From the NCBI GenBank assembly GCA_036429605.1, contig CM071589.1, positions 5,332,001-5,396,000 on the forward strand: a stretch of 64,000 nucleotides of DNA, written 5' to 3'. The notes under the pieces were generated by a model. That model was not told the origin of the DNA and searched no databases. It saw nothing but the letters and a program-made list of their open reading frames with translations. Source of the stretch: Cladobotryum mycophilum. Lineage: Eukaryota; Ascomycota; Sordariomycetes; Hypocreales; Hypocreaceae. Shown here piece after piece: positions 55,526-64,000 of the stretch (position 1 is the first letter of the stretch; each line of letters opens with the position of its first letter). The translations under genes were made by a program, and so were the position numbers.

Positions 55526-57176
55526 TTCGAGTTTGTTGAAGGTAGTATTGAAGCAGAAAGCAGTGAGGAAATACCGAATATGCAACGAGATGAGTATGGG
55601 TAGTGTAAGTGATTATCGCTGAGGTAGGAATGTTTGAAGGATGAAGAATATAATTCCTTCCGGTTATGAGGTCCTCTCAACAGCTATTTGTAATAAATTG
55701 AGTACTCGTTTTATTCAAGGGCTACTAGCATAGATTGCAATATGGCTCTCGGGCTAGCATTCTGCAAGGCGTACGTGCCCAGCGGCTCTTCTGAGCGACA
55801 TGGACGAGTCAGCCAACATTGTTGTGTAAAGCAAACGGTCTGAACCAGATCCTGTTTCTGCAGCCTACTTGTCTCGGACAGAGGAACAACGAAAGCGGCA
55901 TATTCAGAGCATGCAGACCAGCTGCACCCTCCCCCACATATCTATGTACGTTGTTCCCCACCTTGCAAAGGACAGACATGCGCCCCTCCCCCTCGAACAC
56001 ATTTATCCCCTCAGTAGCTTACTACATATCACATAATAGTCATGGACATAAGTGTGCTATACTATATATTGACTTGTGCTTCAACCTCATTATTATGAAT
56101 GCTGGTTGTGAGTTTTATGTTGAGTAATGCAACTTCAATTTAACATTAAGTAAAATTCACTATAATTTAATTTGCAAAAATACCAGGTCTAAAATAGTGA
56201 GATAGCTTAGATAAGTAATGCAGGGGGATGAACAATTTGGTCTATACTTACCGAAAAAATAGGCCGTTTAGAGGAGGCACTGGTCGTATTGCGGGACTGC
56301 ATTTCACGTCGCCGGCGTATTCTTGGCCCAGAACACCCATTTACTCTATTTTCAGTAGATACACTCACTACATGGGAGCAAGATCATAAATGAGGTTTGC
56401 TAAATTCAACCAGGAACGTTCTACATGGTTTATTATACATATTGTCTGTTGCACAGCGAGACTCGAACTATAGCAATCTAGGAGTATGAGAAGGGATAAA
56501 TGGGTCTTACAGCTCCGCAAGAACCACAGTAGATACGTGATCTGGAACGGATGAACGATTAACGGGGAAGGTCTAAAAATGATCGAGGTGGTCGAACTCG
56601 AACAATAGGGGCAAGAAGACAACATATAGCCTCACTCATTTGCACATTTCCTATGTCTTCGACAAATTGACGAGAAGGCCCATAGTGGATAGATAAGGTG
56701 TGAGCATCCAAAGTGCAAGAGGGAAGTAATAAAGCTGGAGACCTTCAATCATTTCCATAATAATGTTGAACTCGTTTGGCTCAGACTAATGGTGCCGATG
56801 TTTGCCAGAGGGACGAAGTCTTTGATGGTGAAGGTATGAACGATCTGTTGAGAACTCGGTAAAATTATTTTCCAGTCCGTAATTCTGCCTTTGCAGACCT
56901 CCAAGGGTGGCAAGGAATTAAATCAGGTTGACATCATCCAACAAGCCACAACCTATACAAGCATAACGACCATCTCTACCCCTCTCGGAAAACCCCACAA
57001 TAATACTTCCTCAATGAGAATGTGCTAGAAACATCTTCATATGAGGTGCGAACCAGTCTCGGGCTATCTCAAGTATCAGAGGAAGGAATGAGCGACGGCA
57101 ATACCTCATCTAAACTGCGATCCATCACCAAAACGAATCAGTCCAGTCTGTCTCTAAGCACCCACCATCCAGGAAG
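55526..57176. other. AT-rich spacer
   Basis: About 1.65 kb without supported coding sequence. A B-box-like motif on the minus strand near 56450-56470 is not a complete tRNA. Confidence 0.5.
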
Positions 57177-58235
57177 ATGGAATCGAAGTTTGAGATAACT
57201 ACATCATGTAATAATACAGCCAACAAGGCGGAAGAAACTCATGAAATTAGCTCTTCGCCAAGCAAGGAACTCGTGAAGTCAGTTGGTAGGCCCTTCGTTA
57301 TCAGAGAAATAGTTGGAAAGGGAAGGGGGCTAGTTGCTACAACGAAGATTGATAAGGGCACGCGTATACTGTCAGAGGCACCTATTTTTACAGTTCCACG
57401 GAATAACCCCGACATCGAGGCTTTAGAGCGCATAGTTGAAAATAAGGTAAAGTGCCTTAATGAGGATCAACAACGCACTTTCTTCGACCTGACCAACATC
57501 TACGGAAATGTTCACAGTCAATCTCTTGGTATCTCCAGGACGAACGTACTCCCTCTTGGCTCTAAAGCTAACTGCGGCGGTCTGTTCCTCGAGACATCTC
57601 GCATTAATCACTCGTGCAGACATAACGCGCAAAATACTTGGAATGAAAACCTTCAGCGGCTCACCATTCACGCCCTCCGAGACATTGAAGAGGGTCAAGA
57701 AATTACAATTACGTATCTGGCTAGCACGTCAACGTACGCAGAGCGGCACCATTTTCTAAAGGAAAAGTTCGGGTTTGACTGCAAATGTGAACTCTGCTCA
57801 CTGCCACAAGCCGAGAAAAAGTGCAGCGACGCCCGGCTAAGTAAACTTCAAGTCCTTGATAGCTTGATCGGTGCGTTGTTATGGGATGACTCGGAGCCAG
57901 AGCAGGCACTCCATTTGTTACACATGATGCTTGGTTTATTTAATGAGGAGGGTATCTGGGATGGGACTATCGCTCGGGCTTACAATGATGCGTACGAAAT
58001 TGCCATCCAAAACGGGGATGAACCGAGGGCTGCGATTTTCGCCGAAAGAGCGTACGACGTACGACGTTTGATTGAGGGGGATGATAGCTCAGTTACAATG
58101 AAGATGAAACGAGCTGTTGAGACACTTCCCACACATACACCACAAGGGATGGATGAAGCTGAGTTTGAGAATTGGCTTTGGATGCTGAGTGAAACTTCGG
58201 AGGACTCAGACTATATAGGTTCTGATGATTATTAG
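57177..58235 (+). CDS. SET-domain (SMYD-like) protein methyltransferase
   Basis: A single-exon gene of 352 residues. The SET domain spans ~40-205: VGKGRGLVATTKIDKGTRIL at the start, the catalytic RINHSCRHNAQN near residue 141, EEGQEITITYL near 170 and the post-SET cysteines FGFDCKCELCSLP. Cysteine-rich MYND ligands are missing between the SET halves, as in many fungal SMYD-like copies. The C-terminal ~130 residues are helical (TPR-like in SMYD proteins) with an acidic end. The SAM-dependent substrate, histone or other protein, cannot be told. The start at 57177 follows several upstream stops. Intact. Confidence 0.88.
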   Translation: MESKFEITTSCNNTANKAEETHEISSSPSKELVKSVGRPFVIREIVGKGRGLVATTKIDKGTRILSEAPIFTVPRNNPDIEALERIVENKVKCLNEDQQRTFFDLTNIYGNVHSQSLGISRTNVLPLGSKANCGGLFLETSRINHSCRHNAQNTWNENLQRLTIHALRDIEEGQEITITYLASTSTYAERHHFLKEKFGFDCKCELCSLPQAEKKCSDARLSKLQVLDSLIGALLWDDSEPEQALHLLHMMLGLFNEEGIWDGTIARAYNDAYEIAIQNGDEPRAAIFAERAYDVRRLIEGDDSSVTMKMKRAVETLPTHTPQGMDEAEFENWLWMLSETSEDSDYIGSDDY

Positions 58236-58502
58236 GCTACTTGAATCACGACAGTCCCGACGACCTAAAGATGACTTGCAGGGCAATTTGAACTGCAATG
58301 TTTACTGCATGCTGTACTCGTGGTTGTTATTGGTCTAGCCAAAATACTGCTTTATACCCAACGGCAAGCTAGCACTATGAATGGTTGCATGTTTCCGCTC
58401 TCCCTTGTGAATCATTTAATAGAGTAACACGTGACATGCGGTCACGTTGGAATAACCGCCTAACATAAGGTAGTAGACTTTTACCCCCGCATTTTGGGAC
58501 TC

Positions 58503-61112
58503 ATGGACTTTTCTGTAACCCAGCCTCCCTCTGTCTCTAGTAAGTCTAATCACTTAAACGCAATTAGAGACGTTCTTACCTTGCTCATGCACAAACAGAA
58601 AATGGACATCTCACCAGCCTCCTTCGGTGATGATTCACAGTCCGCTGAGGACGATTCTTCCCCGACCAACAACTTCTATTCTAACCCAATCAACTTCTTC
58701 AATGCCATAGGCCGCCCTGCTCCGAGACTACCCTCCGCAGCTGATGTTCGTGCCGAGGCCAAGAAAAGGGCAATTACAATATTCTTCAATTACGAGCTGC
58801 TGAATGGAATCCTCCAAAGGCACGAAGCTACTATTCAGAAAAGATGGACCAAGAAAACCCGACAGCAAAGGATTAATACTCTGTTGAAGGCATGGCCAGG
58901 AATGCCGTCTAATCATCGCCCAGACTATGAAGCCTTCAGGAGAGCAGGATCTAAAACACAGCTTAGAGCCAAGTCGGGTACTGACAGCTTCATGTGGCCT
59001 TACATCAACCAGGAAGATCTGTCCCAGACGCAACCACTTTTGCTGCTACTCAACGCAAGAGGACATGAAATTCCTTCGAGTTTCGCAGCCGCTGATTATG
59101 AAGCTATGCACTTAGGCATTGTATGCGAGGTCATCGAACGCAGCTTTTTGAATCAGTATACCATGATGCTACATAGAGTAACAGCCCCAGAGGAATACGG
59201 AAAACTGCTTGCGTGGGATGATCATCCGGATGCATTCGACTGGATGCAAACCCAGAAGCAGTTTAGTCCCGGCGATGGCCTTGTCATTCTTGAGGCTCAG
59301 GACAAGCTAATGAAGTTTCTTGTCGACTGTTGCCAGGATATACTTCATGACATCAACAAAGACCAGCTAATAAGTAGTACATATCCTATTCAGCCAGAGA
59401 TACCTCTAAGGACAGGACGTGAATCGTGTGGCTTTGAGTCGCTGGCTTTGATGGCCGCCGAAGCACCTTACCGAGTCCCAGCTCAACTTGAACTTGGTCG
59501 TATTGAATCGTTACTCGCCGCAAAGACTCGGGCAGCAGAGGATCATCTTTGGGCTCTGCGTGAAGACCCCGTTTACTTTCGCCAGCACCTCCTAGATGCA
59601 CGAGAGCATCGACAAGAATTGATCAAGGATACCCATGACCGCTCTCATCCAACTCTGATCCCAGGCCGTGAAGGTCTCTTTTGGGCACGCGTCATTGGTA
59701 ATACCCTTGTCGATGCTTACCTTGAGCTCGAGGTCTTCTCGGAACTCCAACAACAAGTCAAAGAATTGGTGTCTTTGCAGAAAGAATTTGAATCAATAAT
59801 TTCACCTATGGAAGATCTCCCTAAGGAGTACATGATTGCCCTTTTGACGTTCCGCCACTTCCTTAATCAAACAGTCAAAGGACCCTTAGCCCAGCTGAAG
59901 CAAACTGTAGTGGCGTCTCCGCCAATGCGAAGGTTGTACGTTCGCATTCCACCAATCGATGACACATCATCTAAACTCAGTATTATGTCGAAAGGGGCTA
60001 AGATGACAAAGATCGAGGGCCAGCTTATCTATCTGCTCCGAACATTGTGGGAAGACGGCAATAATCTCTTTCTCCTCAGACTGTCGTGCGTGGTGGATGA
60101 ATTGGAACGTCTCTTGTTGTCTGAGCCGACAGCGAGCGACCTCATCTCTCAAAATGTAGCGAGTATTATCGGCAATATCTCTATCATTTCTCAGTGTCTT
60201 CACCAACTTGAGATATACCAGCCGTGGGCCCAGAATTTTGAAGCAGCAGCCCTGGATATCAAGGCTGACTTGGAGAAAGGTTTTGCCAGCAAGAGCAAAC
60301 CGTGGGCTCAGATTCATGCGGCATTTAAAGATACCAATCTAGCTAAAGTGGTGAAGCTCGGAGAACCACTACTAGGAAATTTCATTTATCCCTTTGACAA
60401 GCGTCGAACAAAGGAGAACGTGGATAAGCTGCGCCGAGCTGAGCGGAATCTCGATATATTTTGGGCCGAAGTCGACCGCTTAACACATTCACGATCTAGC
60501 AAATTACAAGGGTCCGCTGTGCAAAGGCTCCTTTCGCAAGCTTATCTCTTGCAACGGACACCGGAATGGGTCGAGCAGCAAACGCCTCAGAACGTCGTTA
60601 CGATTCCTATTGTTGAACAACCGCTCTCACCATTATACTTTGGTTTACGGGATGGCCCATCCCAAGAGCAGGCAACAGCCCGCATATGGACGAAGCCCGT
60701 CAAGGTCAAGGTCAAGACCAGAGGAGCGATAGGTCAACCAACAGAGGCATCGGAGAGTGTTGAATTAGGGCGTAAGGAAGAAGAGGACAAAACTCAGCCC
60801 TGTTTTAGAGTTAACAATCGTGCTCTTAAGGTGTTTCGTACATTATTTTTCAACCCGGATATCACATCTACACCTGGAGAGGTCCTTTGGACTGACTTTG
60901 TACACGCCATGACTTCGATTGGATTCACAGCGCAGAAACTTTACGGATCAGTCTGGCAGTTCTCCCCTACTGAAATTGATGTTGAAGTAAGCATTCAATT
61001 TCACGAACCGCATCCCCGAGGTAGAATCCCATTCATGGTCGCTAGACGCCAAGGCAGGAGACTTACCAGGGCTTACGGCTGGGCCGGAAACATGTTTATT
61101 CTAAATAAGTAG
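58503..61112 (+). CDS. large fungus-specific protein of unknown function
   Basis: 869 residues, single exon, no recognised enzyme domain. Start ATG at 58503 (MDFSVTQPPSV). The body is mostly helical. The C-terminal ~75 residues are the most conserved-looking: VLWTDFVHAMTSIGFTAQKL, GSVWQFSPTEIDVEVSIQFHE, PHPRGRIPFMVARRQGRR, LTRAYGW. This tail recurs, from memory, in many ascomycete hypothetical proteins. It faintly recalls the HicA-type small double-stranded-RNA-binding fold (a GS..F.P strand, then a histidine before a basic strand), but that is only a suggestion. No signal peptide or membrane span. Flanked by the SET gene on the same strand, 268 bp upstream. Confidence 0.8.
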   Translation: MDFSVTQPPSVSSKSNHLNAIRDVLTLLMHKQKMDISPASFGDDSQSAEDDSSPTNNFYSNPINFFNAIGRPAPRLPSAADVRAEAKKRAITIFFNYELLNGILQRHEATIQKRWTKKTRQQRINTLLKAWPGMPSNHRPDYEAFRRAGSKTQLRAKSGTDSFMWPYINQEDLSQTQPLLLLLNARGHEIPSSFAAADYEAMHLGIVCEVIERSFLNQYTMMLHRVTAPEEYGKLLAWDDHPDAFDWMQTQKQFSPGDGLVILEAQDKLMKFLVDCCQDILHDINKDQLISSTYPIQPEIPLRTGRESCGFESLALMAAEAPYRVPAQLELGRIESLLAAKTRAAEDHLWALREDPVYFRQHLLDAREHRQELIKDTHDRSHPTLIPGREGLFWARVIGNTLVDAYLELEVFSELQQQVKELVSLQKEFESIISPMEDLPKEYMIALLTFRHFLNQTVKGPLAQLKQTVVASPPMRRLYVRIPPIDDTSSKLSIMSKGAKMTKIEGQLIYLLRTLWEDGNNLFLLRLSCVVDELERLLLSEPTASDLISQNVASIIGNISIISQCLHQLEIYQPWAQNFEAAALDIKADLEKGFASKSKPWAQIHAAFKDTNLAKVVKLGEPLLGNFIYPFDKRRTKENVDKLRRAERNLDIFWAEVDRLTHSRSSKLQGSAVQRLLSQAYLLQRTPEWVEQQTPQNVVTIPIVEQPLSPLYFGLRDGPSQEQATARIWTKPVKVKVKTRGAIGQPTEASESVELGRKEEEDKTQPCFRVNNRALKVFRTLFFNPDITSTPGEVLWTDFVHAMTSIGFTAQKLYGSVWQFSPTEIDVEVSIQFHEPHPRGRIPFMVARRQGRRLTRAYGWAGNMFILNK

Positions 61113-62076
61113 AGGGTTACATGCAAAAAGTTTGAGATATTGGTATCTTTATGTGACAAGCCGATCCTACATTCAGAGTGGTCAACAATCTAATCAATTC
61201 AACCCCTCCCACCCGGTACGAATTTGGTCTCCTTTTTGCTAAGTGATTAAAAATATTATCTATTAGAAGCATAGGGACATTAATATGCCAAGCTCAATAC
61301 CTCATAGTCAGTTATAGACGCGCGACACCAAAGCACGCCATAGCCAGGTGGCGCCGAATCTCACAGCGTTCATACACGTTCCTGGCTTTAGTTCATCCTT
61401 TTTTCGAGCTATTCTAGTTTGCCCTAGGTTTGTTTCTTATGCAAGATGTGATAAGCGGCACAGCATATGCAGTATCGAGGAACGTGTCTCGGGCCCATGG
61501 GTGTGGAGTGTGGAGCATGCGACCCCCACAAAGCCGACCCGCAAATCTCAAGTACCAGGATCATTTGAAGAGAGCTACTAGGTAGGTATCGTATGTACCC
61601 ATTGTCCAAGAGAGATGATCATGGGAGTGCCTCAAGCATCCCATTGATATCATACAAAGGTGATCTCTAATACGCCGGAAGCACAATAGCTTAGTCTTCA
61701 ATGTCAAATGAAGTGGCATAGTTAAAGCAAGTAGATATTGCATAAGAAGGGGGTAATTTATACTATCACGTAGCAGGACTTGAGAGGGCAACCTAGAAGC
61801 TTCAACCTCTCACCCAATATATAAATGTTTGCGTATAAAATACGGTGTATTATTACCAGAATAATATGATGAACTAGTTTTCTACACTATTGTATCGACG
61901 TCTGCATGGGTGCCTCGGCGATAATTATTTGGCACAAGGGTTACAAGCAAGAGGGAATCATAAAGCGTCAATCGTCCAGTCTGTAACATAAAAGGCAAAG
62001 GGGTTCAAATCTTCAACTTAGAAAAAGCATAATCAATAGAATTGAATTTCACAATTTTGTCTAACCTCATCAACAC
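61113..62076. other. convergent 3' spacer
   Basis: About 960 bp between the large fungal protein (+) and the chitinase (-); no gene seen. Confidence 0.5.
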
Positions 62077-64000
62077 CTACTTCCTCGCACACAAACCCTT
62101 TACGGCCTTTTGCAGCAAAGCATCCTTATCCCTAAACCTCTGCGGAAACTTGGCCAAGTCACCATCCTTCAACAGCCCCCTCGCCTTGGAAGCGTCCTCC
62201 AGCGCCTGCCCCTTGGACAGCTTGGCCGTCCCGCCGCCGACACCCGCAATCAAACCCAGCATGGCAAACGGCGCGGACGTCGGATCCTCGATGATGTCAG
62301 CTATCGTCAGCGCCCCGTTGCCCACTTCGCCGATCAACAGCGCGATGCGGGCGACGGCTGCCGCGCTGCCGACCAAGGGGCCGAGGGCCTCGCCGACAAA
62401 GGGGATGACCATGAAGACGATGGTTAGGATCTTGAAGATGAGGTTCTTCTTCGCTTCCTCCTTGGCCCTTTCGCCAATCTCCTTAATGTCCTTCATGCTG
62501 TCGATGGCTTCGGCTAGCTGCAGCACGGGCATGGAGTACGCGACTACCGCGTCGGCGGCTGAGGTATCGTTTGGCCCGTCGTCGTAAAAGGACAGGCCCA
62601 CGCTGAGGTACGAAGACAAGAGCGAGCCTCTCAGCGCGGTGACGTTGCCCATGGACGCCTCGATCAGCTTCTTGGGATTTCCGACGTGGATGTCATTATC
62701 GGAACCTTTCATCGGGTAATTGAGCTTCTTGTGAAAGAGCTTGCGGCAGGGCAAGTTTCCACCGCCCGGTCGAACAGGAACATCACCCGGATCCGCGCAG
62801 TCGTAACCTTTATCCTCGTCGCCAAACGTCACCCACGACTCGTCTATACCCGTCTCCGCAGCGAGGGCGTTATAGAAGCCCTTCTTGTCCACGAGATCGT
62901 AACGGATGCTCCACCCCAGATTCTCGTCCCAGATGTGCGGCATGCCGAGGCACGAATCCTTCTTTTCGCTGCGGCCGGAATACGCCCAGTAGCAGTCAAA
63001 GTACTGGAGGCCCTTGCCGTCGCCGAGCTTCATGAAGTCGTCGAGGCGCGGCTGGATCTGCTCCTTGGTCCACTTCTCGTACCAGCCGAACTTGTCGTCG
63101 TAGCCTTAAGACTTGTTTTGGAACAGGGACAAACTGTCGACGAGCTGGGAGTACAGGATATCCAAAGCAAAGAGGATGACGCAACCTGGGTCTAGGGAGT
63201 CGGCTTTATCGACGAGGCCATCTAGGGTACCGGGGTTCGTGTCTGAGGAGCAAGTAGGAGTGTCCTCACCGGATTCGTCGTCGGAACCGTCGCCATCATC
63301 GCTGTCATCGCCGTTTTCATCATTGGAATAGTCTTGGAGATCAATAGCCCAGTCCGTTGAACCGCCAAAATTGAGGTCCTTAATCCAGTTGATCCGGTTG
63401 GACTTGACATCGCCGTCCATGTAGGCCACCCAATCTACCGCTCTGGGATTACCGTACATGAGAATGTTGGAGTCGGAGTCTTTGTCAATGTACGACTTGA
63501 CGACAGAGAAGTTGCCATGGTCCTTGATAATGTCGTTGAGCTCAGCGTTGGAGATGTAACCACCAGTTGCCGTACAAGGTCCGGGATAGGCCATGGAGTG
63601 ATCTCTGTCTCCGGTAAAGGTGCAAAAGGGACCTGAGCAGGACGCGTCAGTCATGCGGAAACTTCTGCCGTAACTGCTGACACCAATGATAATCTGTCTG
63701 GCTTCGACGCCGGCTTTGGTGATCATGACCATGGCATCGTGTGTCTCGGTCTTGTTGACGTGCGATCGAAGACAGTTTCCGCCTGCGCAGCTGGGAATGG
63801 CCCATTTGTTATTGAAATCTACAACTCATGATTAGCAACATATTTCATTCTTTCCCCCAGTCTTGCGTTAGTTACCCCATTGGCCGTGCAGATCATACGT
63901 CATGTAAATGAAGTAATCCACATATTTTGCAATGCTCTTGACAGGATACTGCTTCAAGTACCAGTAGGAAGCCGGCAGCGCAATGGAAATGGTTTTCCCG
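62077..64000 (-). CDS. killer-toxin-like GH18 chitinase, 5' end missing, in-frame stop
   Basis: The N-terminal part lies beyond the window. Visible: exon >64000-63876, intron 63875-63819, then 63818-62077. The GH18 barrel is recognisable from YMTYDLHGQW (sixth strand) and SSYGRSF, followed by a cysteine-rich segment with TGDRDHSMAYPGPC. The C-terminal ~300 residues resemble those of large fungal killer-toxin alpha-subunit-like chitinases, with a hydrophobic block near residues 210-280 of that part (ILTIVFMVIPFVGEALG and SAAAVARIALLIGE). A TAA at 63108-63106 interrupts the reading frame between the barrel region and this tail, with no slip and no splice sites around it. The gene may be a recent pseudogene, two-part, or contain a sequence error. 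Where complete, such proteins act on chitin outside the cell. Confidence 0.8.

Noticed and set aside
56440..56530. B-box-like GTTCGAGTC on the minus strand, possible tRNA
   Set aside because: A partial acceptor pairing exists, but no proper anticodon arm or A box could be built.

Overview
The window is nuclear DNA of a filamentous ascomycete, most likely a sordariomycete and possibly Hypocreales. The evidence is the many short (50-100 bp) GT..AG introns with CTAAC/CTGAC branch points, fungus-specific families (PTH11-type receptor, Dal5-type permease, GH79, killer-toxin-like GH18) and core eukaryotic genes with fungal features. No species can be named from the sequence alone.

From 1 to about 31.6 kb the window is a dense housekeeping block. 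It holds the C-terminus of Tra1, an F-box protein, acetoacetyl-CoA synthetase, a small membrane protein, the APC/C subunit Cdc16, imidazoleglycerol-phosphate dehydratase (HIS3), ornithine acetyltransferase (ArgJ type), a small beta-trefoil-like protein, eIF2B delta (GCD2), a probable complex I accessory subunit, a ~1780-residue sacsin-like ATPase with a C-terminal HExxH motif, an MMtag/RS-domain protein, Mediator subunit Med6, the DEAH helicase Dhr1 and a PAC3-like proteasome assembly chaperone. HIS3 and ArgJ are convergent amino-acid genes; TGACTCA sites (the Gcn4/CPC1 target) lie upstream of ArgJ and of GCD2.

An intron-containing tRNA-Ala(AGC) at 31.8 kb separates this block from a looser accessory region (32-64 kb). 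That region holds a medium-chain reductase, a PTH11-like receptor, an MFS permease, two candidate secreted peptides, an FAD monooxygenase convergent with a cystathionine gamma-synthase, a GH79 glycosidase, a four-exon gene for a 66-residue protein, a decayed hemopexin-repeat gene, a SET/SMYD protein, a large fungus-specific protein and a partial killer-toxin-like GH18 chitinase broken by an in-frame stop.

Five genes in the first 26 kb contain reading-frame slips at C/G runs, seven of which fit one missing base. Exon-phase arithmetic supports this in four of the five genes. The simplest reading is homopolymer undercalling in the assembly rather than real gene loss. The most biologically interesting items are the ATPase/HExxH giant protein, the 66-residue four-exon gene, and the tRNA-marked boundary between core and accessory DNA.
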